A model generated the notes under the pieces. That model was not told the origin of the DNA, ran no database searches, and worked only from the letters and a program-made list of their open reading frames with translations. Positions 47,986-60,759 of a DNA stretch of 64,000 nt are shown one piece after another (the first letter of the stretch is position 1; each line of letters begins with the position of its first letter). This stretch comes from Piper betle (Eukaryota; Streptophyta; Magnoliopsida; Piperales; Piperaceae): positions 124,001 through 188,000 of the forward strand of contig JAURVB010013248.1 of NCBI GenBank assembly GCA_033002965.1, in the 5' to 3' direction. Made by a program: the position numbers and the translations under genes.

Positions 47986-48708
47986 TTAAACCCGGTCATT
48001 TCCATGCACGTTGTATGAACCCTCCTCTTCCCTTGTCCTATCGTCTCCAGACGTCTCCTCCACCGTAACACAAGCACTTGCACCACTCCCACTCCCGGCG
48101 CCGCTGCCTTCCTCGGACGGTAGCCGACTTTGCACGACCTCCACCACCACATCACTCTCATCTCTCCCCGCCGCCACCGGATCTTCCTCGGGACTGATCA
48201 GGTCACCCCGCCGGCACCAATCCGTCTGCAGCGAGGACTTCTCGACGGCGGCGGCGGCGGAGTCGAGCTTCCTCCGGCAGAGCGGACAGGTATTGTGCTG
48301 CACGAGCCATTGGTCGATGCAGCTCATATGGAACTCGTGCCCGCAGCTAATAACCAATCTACACAGCTCTCCGTCGACGAATTCGGCCAGGCAAATTGCG
48401 CACTCTGGCGTGCTCCTGCAATAAGATATCCCGGCGTGGAACATATAGACCGGGAAGGTGGCGATGGTGATCCTATCAGGCCCATGCGATTGGGCCGAAA
48501 ACGCCGACGCGGCGGACCTCCGACGGCCACTGCGCCGGCGGGCAGAGTTTCGGTAGAGGTGATGGAGGTATCGGAAGAGGAAGATGGAGAAGAAAGCGAG
48601 GAGAAAGACGGCGAGAAAGAGGAAGGTGAGGAAGAGGAGAAGGGAGTGGCAGTGGGACGAGTCGGCCGAGCCGGAGGATCGGTGTTCGGAGGGGCAGGGA
48701 AAGGACAT
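47986..48708 (-). CDS. ATL-family RING-H2 finger E3 ubiquitin ligase
   Basis: Intronless, 240 residues from the first in-frame ATG at 48706-48708, as usual for the ATL family. The N-terminus is short and polar, then a transmembrane helix ([23 protein letters not shown]), a basic stretch (RRRSGRRR), and FPVYMFHA at the usual place of a GLD-like motif, although GLD itself is not seen. The RING-H2 is [16 protein letters not shown], then [13 protein letters not shown] and NTCPLCR: C-C-C-H-H-C-C-C ligands in order. The common Pro before the last Cys is kept; the Pro before CGH is replaced (ISCGH). The C-terminus is low-complexity acidic and serine-rich. ATLs are membrane-bound E3 ligases, often stress-responsive. 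A partial relative lies 2 kb upstream. Confidence 0.92.
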   Translation of the reverse strand: MSFPCPSEHRSSGSADSSHCHSLLLFLTFLFLAVFLLAFFSIFLFRYLHHLYRNSARRRSGRRRSAASAFSAQSHGPDRITIATFPVYMFHAGISYCRSTPECAICLAEFVDGELCRLVISCGHEFHMSCIDQWLVQHNTCPLCRRKLDSAAAAVEKSSLQTDWCRRGDLISPEEDPVAAGRDESDVVVEVVQSRLPSEEGSGAGSGSGASACVTVEETSGDDRTREEEGSYNVHGNDRV

Positions 48709-49257
48709 GGCCGGAGGTGGGTGGAGGGGATGGGAGGAGGTGTTGCATGGATTTGATATGCATGGGAAGGAGAAGGGTACGTGGGGAAGGAACTGGTCCA
48801 CTGATCCGCCCTTTGGTGAAACCTCTAAGTGGGCGTATACTTGGAGGGGAGAGAGGTATATGATGACCGGGCTTTGTTACATTTGTACGTATTTTCCCCT
48901 TATTTATAGAGTAAAGGTGTGACTTACTAGTTTGGTCTAAAATCTCGACATCCTAGACGTTGATGAGGAGAAACATTTGGGTCTGTAGGACAACTTCCTA
49001 CATTTGTGACAACACAGTGGCTATGATATGGCTTAAGATATTAGGGGTTAATAGATTTTAAAAAATATAGCCGACGATGAAGAGAGGCCCAGATCAGGGA
49101 TGAGCACGTCTGATGAGGTATTGTTTATATCTGCCCAGTTAATATAGGATAAAGATTTTATTTTTTTTCCCCGTATTTATTATATAATTTAATTATTTTT
49201 GGGTCATAAATACTAATTTTTCCTAAAAAACTAATAACTTATTTGTACAATCATTAT
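48709..49257. other. ATL upstream region
   Basis: Promoter-side DNA. Positions 48810-48900 resemble 50765-50830 upstream of the truncated ATL copy ('aagtgggcgtatacttgg' against 'aagtaggcatatactcgg'). Confidence 0.45.
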
Positions 49258-49580
49258 CTTTTTTATTTTTCTTAATTTCTTTTGTGCAATTACCATAAAA
49301 ATTGAAATAATTTTTTAATATATTTAAATAAATAAATATTACCATAGAGAGGTTAATGCACTAAAGATTTAATAATTTCAATAATAATTAGGTAATAAAC
49401 TTCAAAATTATCATTGGTATTATTAATTAATGATTTTTACAGTCAAACTTTTAATCATAGGGTTCGACAAATATAAATATTTAGTTTGTCTTTATTTAGC
49501 CATAATTAATTTGTCAAATTCGGTCACAAATATCAGTCAACATGTTTATTTGTTCAGTCGTCTACATCGACCAACCACCA
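49258..49580. repeat. Dispersed repeat, partner of 3112-3390
   Basis: Same order of diverged blocks as 3112-3390. Non-coding. Confidence 0.4.
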
Positions 49581-50209
49581 CTGCTCCGATGAGGAAATAG
49601 TCGGAATCGCTTGCGCTACCTACATGATGGCTTCAATTTAGTGAAGTGAGAAATGGTTAGTCTTTTGTTGAAAGGAAAAGATCTATTGTCATGGGCATTA
49701 AAATGGATACAGATAGCGTGAACGATAAATTAACTGATAAATCTGGCTTAAGTCCCAAAGCGTTTTTTACCAAAGTTGATCGATCAATTATCACAAAATT
49801 AGACATGAGAAACTAAATGATATGTTTCGGAAAACGCACTATAATTAACCTCACTCATTAGACTCATTATTTTGGAAGCCTAATTCGAAAGTGCTAGCAA
49901 CCAATCTGATTGATTGAGAACTATTCTACCGATTTTGAGTATTTGTGACATCATTTTTACGCAGCATCCCCCGGCAATAGAAGGTATAATCTTCCCCATC
50001 ATGAAGAAGAATGCCTTCCCCCCAAGTTAACCTACAATGCAAGTTACAAGATAAGAGCAAGGGCAACAATAAAATAACCACATTTACATGAGCATAATTT
50101 TTGTTTTTTCAAAATACTTATAAGTATAAAAAGCACAATTTTTTCTATACATAATCTCTTAGGAAAATGCCTTGCCTCAACCCCTTTTTATAGAAGAGGA
50201 AAGATAGAG
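49581..50209. other. Intergenic DNA
   Basis: No gene or repeat recognised. Confidence 0.4.
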
Positions 50210-50500
50210 GTTATAGGATTATGATAACTCTCATATTTGTCATCTTTCTCCTTGTTTCCATGTTCAATTGGAATACCTGCTCCATGGCTCCCTTGAAATC
50301 GCAAGCGACCTTTATATGGTTCATGACGACGCCTCCGGGGACCTGTGTCTTGCCGCTGTCGTCGTCGGCCTTGGTCGCGACGACGGAGGCCTCCCTAGCC
50401 GGGACTTGGCCATGGTCATCTCCTACTTGAGCTCGGCCGCCGCCGGTAGCTAGCTGGTCAAAGCGTGCGCCAGATCGCGTTTCGGTGAAGTTATGTGGGG

Positions 50501-50830
50501 TTAGCGAAAGAGGAACATGGAGAAGAGGGCGATGAGGAAGATGGCGAGGAAGATGCACCCGAGGAGGATGGTGCGGGAGGGGTAGCCGGACGAGTCGGCG
50601 GAGTCCGGGGTGTGATCGTCGGAGGTGGGGAAAGGCATGGCCGGAGGTGGAGAGGAGAAGCGTTGCATGGATTTGACATGTATATATATATATATATATG
50701 TATGCATGGGAAGGAGGAAGGTACGTACGGTAGGAATTGGTCTACGTACTCATCGTCCCATTGGTGCAACCTTTTAAGTAGGCATATACTCGGAGGAAAG
50801 AGAAGTATTGGTTGAACAGGCTTCGTTTAT
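50501..50830 (-). pseudogene. Truncated duplicate of the ATL gene's N-terminus
   Basis: The minus strand reads MPFPTSDDHTPDSADSSGYPS and a transmembrane helix (GCIFLAIFLIALFSMFLFR). This matches [18 protein letters not shown]... and the helix of the ATL gene at 47986-48708. The leader and upstream flank are also alike. After FLFR the similarity stops; no RING finger follows in 50200-50500. A (TA)n expansion sits in the leader near 50680. An open frame at 50211-50558 in another phase is not recognised. Confidence 0.75.
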
Positions 50831-50840
50831 CCACAAGGTA

Positions 50841-51842
50841 CTATTATAAGGATATTCTAATCTAAGGTTTATGTGATAATTACAAATATGCAAAGAAATT
50901 AGTTAGCTATTAATAAGCCATTAAAAATAGAACAAATTAGGCGCTCCAATTCGCATCGTCCAAATTATAGAAGCAATGAAACAATGTAGTTTTTTTAGGC
51001 TAGCAATCTGGCCCTTGCTAGACAATCCAAAAAATCTTCCTGAATTCACTTCTCAACCCTCATTTTTACTGATTTATCCCCATTTAATTTGATCAGACTA
51101 ATTAAATAATATTCTACCACCCTACAAAAAAATTGGTTTTTCTACTAGTTTTAAAAATATGTAACGAAGAAAAGTGGTACTTTTGTAGTAGAGAAAAAAG
51201 CTTAGATTTATTTTTATATTTAAAAATTTTTAAAGATAAGTATGTATTAATTTTCAAACTTTTATCTATACAAAAAATACAAGGAGGATTTTTTTCCACC
51301 CTACTTTTTTCACTCCGTTTTCTCCACGTTTTAAGATTACTAAACATTATTTTTAGTGAAAAAAGATACAGAAAATTAATACATACTCACCTTCAAATAT
51401 TTTCAAATATAAAAAAAAATCAATAGCTTTTTTCTATGGTTAAAAATAACATGCAAAAGACATGGAGAAAACATGAAGAAAAGTCATTTTTCTTGTAGCG
51501 TCATGATATCCTAATCTAAGTTTTATGAAATAATTAGTGCGTAAAAGGCAAAGTATAAATTGACGATCTCTTGAGACCACTCCTCTAATTTACTTAACTG
51601 GTCTTAGGCTTAGCATTTTTTGCAAGCAACTCAAAATTAACATCAGCAAGACCATATAAAAAACAACAAATCATATTTTCACAGAGAAAATTGGCATTAC
51701 TTATGTTGGCCAAAAAGAAGGGCATTGAAAAAAAATCGTCATTCAACAAAAATTAGCAATGAAAAATTAGTTAGTAATTAGCCATGATTAAAAAGTGAAC
51801 AAATTAGACACCCCAATTCGCATCTTCCAGAGAAGCATTGAA
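50841..51842. repeat. Local duplication flanking a CACTA-type MITE
   Basis: 50841-50975 ('gatattctaatctaagg', 'gaacaaattaggcgctccaattcgcatc') recurs split at 51503-51540 and 51748-51842 ('gatatcctaatctaag', 'gaacaaattagacaccccaattcgcatc'). The second copy has about 190 extra bases inside. Confidence 0.55.
51120..51500. mobile_element. CACTA-type non-autonomous element (381 bp)
   Basis: Ends CCCTACAAAAAAATTGG and, inverted, CGCTACAAGAAAAATGAC, close to the plant CACTA terminus CACTACAAGAAAA. Flanks are CCA and TCA, a 3-bp duplication with one mismatch. The interior is AT-rich with inverted stretches ('gtattaattttc' facing 'gaaaattaatac') and is non-coding. Confidence 0.6.
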
Positions 51843-53102
51843 AAAAAAATGGTTTTCAAAAGTTGGAGAGGGAAGTCCAATCAAATTGACTTTGGATACA
51901 ATTTGTGATCTCTATCACAGTTATCATGTCCTGATTTCCTGGTGCAAAAATTGCAGAAAAGGAGGAAATGGTTCCCTTGGGCACATCACACATGAGTCTC
52001 ACCTCTTTAATACTACTTTCCCATGAGGCTCAAATTCCTTGTTTGGTCCCACACGCAAAATTAAAGCTGACCTCCCAAGAAGAGAATCTAATGCGTGCAC
52101 ATTTTTTTTATCTTTTATAAGTTTATCTACAACTTTAGCATGATTATGAGTTATTTAGTTTCTAACAATTTTTAAACTACAATATTAGGTTCATTAGATA
52201 GAAACCGTAACATCAATTTAATTTGATGAACATACTTCTCATAAGATGTGCATGTCAAGTGTAGCTTACTCAGAAAACTTTCTTACCATTCAGTGTTCCA
52301 TTCTCTTTTACTTTCACCAAGCTCCAAATTAATCCATAATATTTACCCTATATTGAAATATCACTTTTCGTAGAATTAACACAATATTACATTACTATGT
52401 CCTGCTCGTGCCTTGCAAGCCAGGTTCCGAGGAACCTTACCACAAGGCTGTTCGGTCAAGGAGCCTCACACGCAAGTCACTTTGTCTACCTTCACAGTCA
52501 ATAAATAGAAAGGAAAAAATTTTAGTACCTCCTCTGAAAGTGACGCCGGTAGATACGGCTTGCGTCTCCATATTGATTATCGATTACTAGGATGATCGAA
52601 GGTGGAGACACACAACATTTTCACTGGCGTTGCTTATGGACAGAACTAAATATGGCTCAATAGACAAAATGGTAGATGTATGATAGCAATGACCATAATT
52701 TTCTAACATGAATGTCGAAGATCTTGAAATAGGGTCACTTGAATTTTAAAAGAAACGACAAAATGTCTGCCTGATGGAAACAATTTAAGCAAGTTTTTTT
52801 CATAATTTTGATTAAATAATTTGTGATTTAGACATTTGAAAGATTATATATATTTTTGTCACGCTTATTTATTGAAATAAATTTGATTATAATAAAAGCA
52901 CTCTTGCAGTAAAATTAGTCGCAAAAAACAGATTAGCATAATCCTATATTTAATTATCATTCTCCGATAAAGTTAACCTCTTTATTCTTTAGAGACCGTG
53001 CACTTTACCTGCCTCTCTTTCCAAACTTGCACCACCTCCTTCTATTCCACTCAACCGAGTTCGCCGCCGCACGCCACCACCGGCCGGCGACAAGCTGCCA
53101 AC
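51843..53102. other. Intergenic, upstream of the tetraspanin gene
   Basis: AT-rich, no gene recognised. It must include the tetraspanin promoter and 5' UTR. Confidence 0.4.
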
Positions 53103-54821
53103 ATGCCACTAACAAGCAACGTAATCGCCGGCATCAACTTCCTTGCCGTGCTCCTCTCCATCCCCGTGATCGGCGCCGGCGTCTGGCTCGCCTCCCTCAC
53201 CGACAACTCCTGCGTCAAGCTCCTCCAATGGCCGGTCATCATCCTCGGTATCCTCCTCCTCCTCGCCGCCATCGCGGGCTTCGCCGGTGCCTTCTTCCGC
53301 GTCCCGTGGCTCCTCCTGGCCTACCTCGTCGCCATGCTCGTCCTCATCATCCTCCTCGCCGCCCTCGTCGTCTTCATCTACCTGGTCACCAACCGCGGCT
53401 CCGGCCACCTCCCCCAGCCGGAACTACTTGGAGTACCGGATCGAAGACTATTCCGGCTGGCTACGCCGCCGCGTGAACGGCCCCTTTAAATGGCAAAGGA
53501 TCAAAACCTGCCTTGCCGCGGCTAACATCTGCTCCGGCCTCAATCAAAGCTACCCCATGGCTCAGGATTTCTTCAATTCTCGCTTAGACCCATTACAGGT
53601 AAACACTCGAGTAATAATCAAACCTTGATTAAGTTAGATTTGGCTCAATAACTGGAAAACAGTTAATTTTGAAGTTTGTTTGGACTCTACAGGCTGTTTG
53701 TTATTCTTGCTTTTGTAGCTCCTAATCAACCCCACTCACACTCAAAACTCATTACTTTTTACCTAAGGAAACAAAATTTTAAATATTTATTATATATTAA
53801 ATTTCTTCCAAAAAATTAATTAAATAATAAAAAATGACATAATAATAATTTTCGATGCAAATGTAGGTTAAATTTTGAGTCCGTAATTTCATTAGTATCA
53901 TGCCCACCAATCAAAATCAGGCAAAAAAAACGTGATTTTCTGATTTATTTTGTTTTGTTTTTTGTTTTTTACAAAATTTGGGATTTTTCTTGAAGACCTT
54001 ACTCACAAAAATCTCCTCCACACATCATGACAATATTAGCTAAATTAAGATATTTAAAATTTTAAAATAAAATTGTACTATTAAATTATACTAAAAATAT
54101 AGATAAATTTAAATGCCCTGACTCACTCAAGCACGACTAAAACTTAGATTCATAATTTTAAATACCCCATTATTGTCTATACCATATTTTTTGGTAGCAC
54201 GGGTGCATTTGGTTTAACTCGTTGAATATGGTTGAATCAAGTTCTAAAATTATAAATAAAATATTTTATTAATTTTAAAATTTTATTAATATCAATTAAA
54301 AGACTACAAATTTTTACAAAAATCATATTTTGTAAAAATTTCATACTGATTAAAACAGTGAAAAGCTTGATCTATACCTGAAAAAATACTAGTAGATTCG
54401 GCTTAACTCAAAGTTAAACAAGTCGAATTGGAGCAAAACACGTCTGGATTGGCTGATGAACTTAACTGTGATGGATGTTTTGATCCAATTATTGATTCTC
54501 ATGCTCTAGTCTGGATGCTGCAAGCCGCCGACGCAGTGTGGGTACACGTTTGTGAATCCCACGTATTGGATCAGCCCCATCAACCCGGCGGCAGACATGG
54601 ATTGCATGGCATGGAACAACGACCAGAACGAGCTCTGCTACTCGTGTGGCTCATGCAAGGCCGGCCTTCTTGAGAACCTCAAGAAGGAATGGAGGAAGGC
54701 GGACCTCATTCTTCTCCTCACCCTCCTTGCTCTTGTCTGTGTTTACTTGGTTGGATGTTGTGCATTTAGGAATGCCAAGACAGAGGAGCTCTTTACAAGA
54801 TATAAACAGGGTTACTCTTGA
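53103..54821 (+). CDS. Tetraspanin (TET8-like) with a one-base frame break
   Basis: Exon 1 is 53103-53598 and exon 2 is 54510-54821, as in plant tetraspanins with one intron. Exon 1 encodes three transmembrane helices (NFLAVLLSIPVIGAGVWLA; WPVIILGILLLLAAIAGFAGAFF; LLLAYLVAMLVLIILLAALVVFIYL). It continues in a shifted frame with NYLEYRIEDYSGWLRRRVN...NICSGLNQSY. Exon 2 has the GCCKPP motif of the large extracellular loop, further Cys, a fourth helix (ILLLTLLALVCVYLVGCCAF) and the tail RNAKTEELFTRYKQGYS. The break lies in the CCCCC run near 53409-53413, where dropping one C restores the family reading; expected length is about 268 residues. Everything else, including splice sites, is intact, so a sequencing error or a very recent mutation is likely. 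Exon 1 is extremely GC-rich. Tetraspanins organise plasma-membrane microdomains and exosomes. Confidence 0.88.
53599..54509 (+). other. Tetraspanin intron
   Basis: CAG|GTAAAC to CTCTAG|TCT, 911 bases, AT-rich, with no embedded gene seen. Confidence 0.85.
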
Positions 54822-55808
54822 TGCAGATATGATTCAAGGGAAGAAGTTTTCTATTTTCATTGGATTTTGTTGGAATCTCACTCTTTTTATCTTTTTTTGT
54901 GGGTAAGGTGCATTTGTTATTAGAGACTTGTTGGTTTGAAAGTCTTGGTAATTAGCATACCTGATTTCGTTCTGATCATTTGGTTTGCCGGTTGCCATTT
55001 TTATGAACTAGATCGTATTTGTAGCATGTTAAAAGACATTTAGCAGAAACCATGCAACAAGGACATGTATGATGGGGCAACCAAGATGTATAAGAGCGTA
55101 TTTGTAACAATCTACATTAAAAACATGTATGATGGGGCACTCAAGATGTATGGATCATTTATATAATGATCGACAGTCTTGAAAATAAAACTACATCCAG
55201 CAGTTATAAGCAGTGTTCCTTTAACAACCTCAAAATAACAGCATCAGAGATCATTCCATGATTTCCATCTGTTAAGTATTCTGAATTCCCTATATCTAAT
55301 TGATCTTTTAGTACCAGACTTAGTAATCAACTCAATTTGCAACTACCCAAAAAATAAAAAAGATATTCATGTGATCAAGTGGTCATTTGCATCATTGATC
55401 AAAACAATGAACAATTTTGCCATGTCGAGCATCATTGGAACTTCTGGGTTAATTACTTTCATTCAAGTGTGAAAAACCAACACCAATGAAAATACTAAAT
55501 TCACTAAATTCACAAGACAGATATACTAAAATTCAAACGATCCAACTGCAAACAAAGATCTGCAGAAGACAACCAGAAACAAAACCTAGAAATCAACATG
55601 CATTGATGTATAAATTCACATGACAACAGTTACAGATCAGCACAAGTTTGTATGATGTAAAAATTTATGAACAATTTCCTGTAATAACATCACAGGAGTT
55701 AACAAAAAATGTTGTAAATCTTTTCCTCCTTAATAATAGAAAAAGCCCTACCCAAAAAAACCACCCTCTATGGTGTAGAAATGATGCTCAAAATCTGCAT
55801 GATAGTTC
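54822..55808. other. 3' flank between tetraspanin and CLASSY pseudogene
   Basis: Non-coding. A short tandem copy of 'catgtatgatggggca' occurs at 55063 and 55124. Confidence 0.45.
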
Positions 55809-58800
55809 TCAATTAGTCAGTTCCGGATTAACTAGCACTTTTGAAGACTTCCAAATGATCAGCAAGTCTAATGAGCTAGGTTGATTATAGTGTACTTTCC
55901 CAAACATATCTTTAAGTTTCTCATGCCTAATCATAGCTTCCAAAATTAAATCCTCAATTTCACTCAGTACATCACTTTGCTCACCTTCATGCATAGCCTT
56001 TGAAGAAAAGACCAGTTTTGAAACACGCTGCTTTATGGCTTGTCTGTAAAACTTGTCTTTGTCCTGAGCTCCAGCAGCAATGAGATGGTAAATGTAAACT
56101 ACCTTCTCCTGCCCCATCCTAAATGCCCGGCTGATGGCTTGCTTTTCCACTGGAGGATTCCACACAATGTCAAGAAGAACTACCCTTGAAGCTCCAACCA
56201 AGTTAATGCCTTCACAACAAGTATTTGTTGTAGCCAATAACACCCTTGCTTCACTAGATGCATCATTGACAGATTCCATCCTCAACTCACGAGTTCTCAA
56301 ATTCTTGGTCTGTCCATTTATTTCCAATACCTCCTTTTCTTCCATCCAATTAAAATGAAGCATAAGCTGCTCTTTAACAAGTTCCAAAGGCTCAATATGC
56401 TCACTAAATATCAAAACCTTTTCATCGTCAATACAACTGAATCTAACAAGCTCTACCAAGAATTTAGTTTTGACTCCTACGCTCAGATCATTTCTTATCT
56501 TTTACAACAGAGGACGGTCCACAACTCTTGATTCGCTTTCAGACAATTTGGATTTCAATGCTAGTGAAGGATGAATAGATATCCAAGACACTGAACAGTT
56601 TCTCCCCAAACAAGACTCTGCAGGTATTTCTTGAATTTTCTCTAAAAGAACCAATGGTTCTAAAACAACCCAACAATCCTTACCAGGAAGACTCTCAAGA
56701 ATACCACCCTCATAAACATGCACAAAGGAACTGAAAAGGGACTATCCTTCTCGTAGCTTTTCAATCAGGAGCTTGGAGGAAAATTTTAGTCAGAGTAGCC
56801 CAGCCATCCCGCTCTCTGTTTTTTGATAAAACAGTTTGGAACTTTTGAGTGCTGGAAAAATCCGGTCTAACCAGGCAGAGAGTGCTGTGGAGTTCTTTCA
56901 ACTTATTTTGGCAAGGTGTTCCCGAGAGGATGATCCTGCTTTTGGCTTTAACTTTTACAAACGATTTCCATATTTCACTCCTATTATTTCGGGGCCTATG
57001 CCCTTCATCCAAAACCAACAGGGTTGGCTTCTCAAGCAAGATCTTCGCAATTTCTGCTCCCTCCTTCTCTTGGCGCTCTTTCTTTCTTTTTGAAGGACTA
57101 TCTTTACATTCTTTGGTGCCTGTAGTAAGCTTCTGGAACAGATCATAGCTGATGAGAAGTATGCTTCTCCATTTGTTGTGCCAAGAATGTAGTTTTACTA
57201 AGCACGCAAGATTGACAGAAGTCTGCCCTACCTTGTTCACAAGCTTAACTGCTGCAGCATCTTCGTTTCCTGAGAGACACTTCACATTAAGGTTGAGAAA
57301 GGGAACACCAACTTTCCACTTTTGGATCTCTCCTTCCCAGACCAGAAGCATAGCCTGCGGTGCTATGATGATCGGCTTACAAGGGGGAAATACTTCCATA
57401 AATGACTGCAGGAAAACAATAGTTAACCTGGTTTTTCCAGTTCCAGGGGAATGGGAAATCACACAGCCACCCTCTTCTCCTCCATTGGGAATGGAAAACT
57501 TCTTCAAATCTTATAAATGGATACTTCCAGCAAGGTTTTTCGACATGAATTCAAGTCCTTCCCTTTGGTGTGGAAACAAAGTCAATCTAATTTTAGGTAT
57601 CATATCCCAAATTGTTCCAGGAGGGATGCCTGATGGACCAGATGACTTTCCATTGCTCGTAACGGGATAATAGACATCCAAGTCAGAAAGTCTTCTTCAC
57701 CGGGATATCTTGTTTTGCCTGACTGGCCCCAAGGTTTAGAATACTACAAATTCAAAGTGAACATGATCTGAGTGAAATACTAACAATTTCCAAAACAAAC
57801 TGAATTTTCAAATACAATTGTGCTAAGACACATACCATGGATGGAAATATGTAACGAATTTCTTCTTTGATAAATCCACAGATGTTGCAAATAATTCGGA
57901 CCTCATAGTCAAGTACAAATTCATGATCACCTTTTGAGCAGCGCATAGAATGATCAGTAATGAGTTCCCTTTCACCCCCTTCCCTCCTGTCATTCTAATG
58001 ATAATGTAAAATGTGAGTTTGTGGAAGTTTTGATTAGTCCCGAAATAAAGGTTAAAGAGGAAAAAGATATTCATCCAAACCAAAAGAAATATTTTATGAA
58101 AATTTCAGAAAATATTACTGTATCAAACAGAATAAACAACGAAACTCTACCAACAGTAAGACACAACAAGTCATGTTATTTCCTATTAAGATAGTGGGTG
58201 AAAGTTTTTTATAAAATCTCACCACTACTCTTGGGTTCTATAATGCATTTCTACAGAGCAGTTTAATTTTCAAAACATTTGATGGGATATGGTTGCAGAT
58301 AAGCCAAGGCACAACATACTATCACCAACAATGCTTGCTGATTAACCAAAATGATTGATAAAAATATATAGGCATCATTTACTAAATTACTAATCAATCA
58401 ATATGATAGATAACTAAAAATACATCAAAGTAAAATACATAGGCATCATGAGAATTCCAGACACATAATCACCATATGTATATCCTAGTATGACCTGTCT
58501 TATTATTACCCACCATGATATACAAAAAACTTAAATAAAGAAATGCCCTCGCCAATCAACCAAAAGGATCGATAACTACATAGTGCATCGAATTAAAATA
58601 TATAGGCATTAATTAAAACATTATAAGTTCATTCAAAACAAAGGCAGAACAATTTATCTCATTATCACTAGTTATAATATCAAAATAACCTAGATGAAGA
58701 GATGTCCTTGCAAATTCAAATTCACACCATATTTTGTTAATAGCCTTCTCCAGCTCCGTTTTCTCGTTTGTAGTTGGCACCTCGTCATCCGAGAGGATGA

Positions 58801-60222
58801 ATTTCCTAGGGAGGGGAAAATTATTTTGAGTAGGAACTTCTTTCCACTACAGGGCGAGTCCCAACCTCTTCCTGGAGCATCTTCCCCTTATCCCAAATGG
58901 TATTCCCCAGTAAATCAAATACAGGATCATTGCTTCTTGATGCCAACAGGTGTTTACGTTCACCCGATTTTCCAATGAACACACCCTTATCCACTGTTTG
59001 GCCACCTCCAAGTTTGCTATTCGCATCACCTCCAATTGAGTTATAATCACCACCCTTATTGAAGGTAGAATCGGAAGACTCATCTTTTGCATCTTTTGCC
59101 TCTTTTGCAGCGCCATCAACAGTTGCTGGAGCTGTAGCAGGGTTAACAAAGGAGGATAGTGAAGACGAAGATTCATCACCAGCAACATCAACCAATTTAG
59201 CTGCATTGACCTCCCCAAACGAGGATCTCTCCTGGTTTGCTTGCGGCAAACCACCATCACCAGAATCCTTGGAGCTCACAAGCTTGACGCCAAAACCAAA
59301 TCTCTTGGCAATGCCGGGCTCTTGCTCATGAGTGCTACCATGGCTCAAGTCCACCTTCACTTCACACTTCTTTGCAGAGCCTCCATGGCCCAACCTCCGA
59401 CTCCAAGATGTAGGTGAGCTTGAGTCAGAATCAACATCGAGCTGCTTCTCTTCCTTGCTCCTCATCTTCACAGACACCGACGGCTACCATCTCGTCTTCT
59501 TCTCCCAAAGCATTGAAGCTTCGAATCGGCCAAAGTTCGAGCTCCTCCTCCTCTTCCCGCTCACCTTCCCCTTCCCTCCACCTCCCCCATAACACAGAGC
59601 AGCTCCATCTTCATCCCCAACACCACTGCTATCATCACTGATATCTATCACCTTCACGCTCTCCTCCCTCCTCCTCTCGCCGACCCAATCCCACGTCCAG
59701 GAAGACGAGATTTGGAGCCTTTCTGCCGGCAAGATTCGATTTTGAGCGGTTCTGTTCAGGTTCCTTGTCGGGAAAATACGATTTGGAGAAGACGGGGTCG
59801 TCTAGGAGGCCATACCTCTGCTTCCCGAGGACGGGCTTCAATGGCGGCGACTCTTCCTCCTCCTCCTTGTCCTCGTAATCTGACGAGGTCGTCGCCGGCC
59901 TATCATCCTTGGTATACTGCTCCTCCTCCTCCAGTCCAATCTCTTCGTCCCCGACACAGCCGTCAACAACAACATTGTCTCTTCCTCCTCCTCTTCCTCT
60001 ACAACCTCTTCCTTGACATGCACCTCCTCCTCCTCCTCCCCACCGCGCAGGCGTCGTCCGGGACCGCGTCCTGCCGGCGACGCAAGACGGCCAGACCGTC
60101 CCCTCCCACGACGACGGACGAAGCCGTCTTCTTCCTCCGCCGAGACACAACGACGATCAGAAGAAGAGGAGAGGAAAGGTCGTGAAGGCGGAAGGTCGGA
60201 GCTTTAGGGGTGGTGACGCCGC
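55809..60222 (-). pseudogene. CLASSY (CLSY3/4-like) SNF2 chromatin remodeller, decayed
   Basis: Minus-strand parts in order: an acidic N-terminal region (58821-60150, e.g. VKVIDISDDSS, NDPVFDLLGNTIWDKG); a Cys motif exon (about 57836-57960, HEFVLDYEVRIICNICGF); and the SNF2 ATPase (57670-56761). The ATPase has FPHQREGLEFM, motif I SPGTGKTRLTIVFLQS, motif II LVLDEGH and motif III IILSGTPCQN. The helicase C part (56723-55809) has KVLIFSEHI, ATTNTCCEGINLVGASRVVL and AISRAFRMGQEK. In Arabidopsis CLSY proteins recruit RNA polymerase IV for RNA-directed DNA methylation. Lesions: a frame change near 59700, stops at 59484, 57511, 56742 and 56502, and a frame change near 56750-56790. So many breaks make this a pseudogene, not an error. 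Catalytic motifs are still legible, so the loss is fairly recent. Confidence 0.85.
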
Positions 60223-60759
60223 CATGGCCATTGCTCGGCCTGCTGCGCTCGAGCCCATAGCTTGGAACCTTCCATGGTCGTTTCTTCTTCTTCTTCTTTT
60301 ATGGAATGTACAAGTAAATATCATTTTGTTGATAAAAATTATTATTTTATTTTTATGAAAAATATTATATTGACAGTAAGGCAATTCGAGCTTAAATCAA
60401 AATCTAATCTTTTTTTTTTTTTTTTTGGTAAAAGTCGTCCCTCGATTGTTAACCAAACTAGTTCAAGAAATAATAATAGTACCGAATGAATTCTAATTTG
60501 ATCGATAAAATTATTTATTTGATTTATTTGGCTGAACGCCTTATGTTTAATCAAAATTTAATATTTGACCTCTTAAATATTTTATTTTGAGAAGCGTTTC
60601 TGGCCCTGGAGGCAGAGAAGTTTCTCTGCGTCAGAGATTAATCTGGTTCATTTGATTACAATGACGGTCTAGATTTATTAGTTTAAAAAAATTAAAATTT
60701 GATCTAGTCGGCTCGAATCAAGTCCACCCACTAGAGGTGTCCAGGGCTATTGCTGCCCA
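60223..60759. other. Upstream flank of the CLASSY pseudogene
   Basis: AT-rich, with a T run at about 60411-60426. No gene recognised. Confidence 0.4.

Noticed and set aside
48130..48756. 208-residue plus-strand open frame
   Set aside because: Antisense shadow of the ATL coding sequence, forced open by its GC bias. No domain; the RING gene on the minus strand explains the region.
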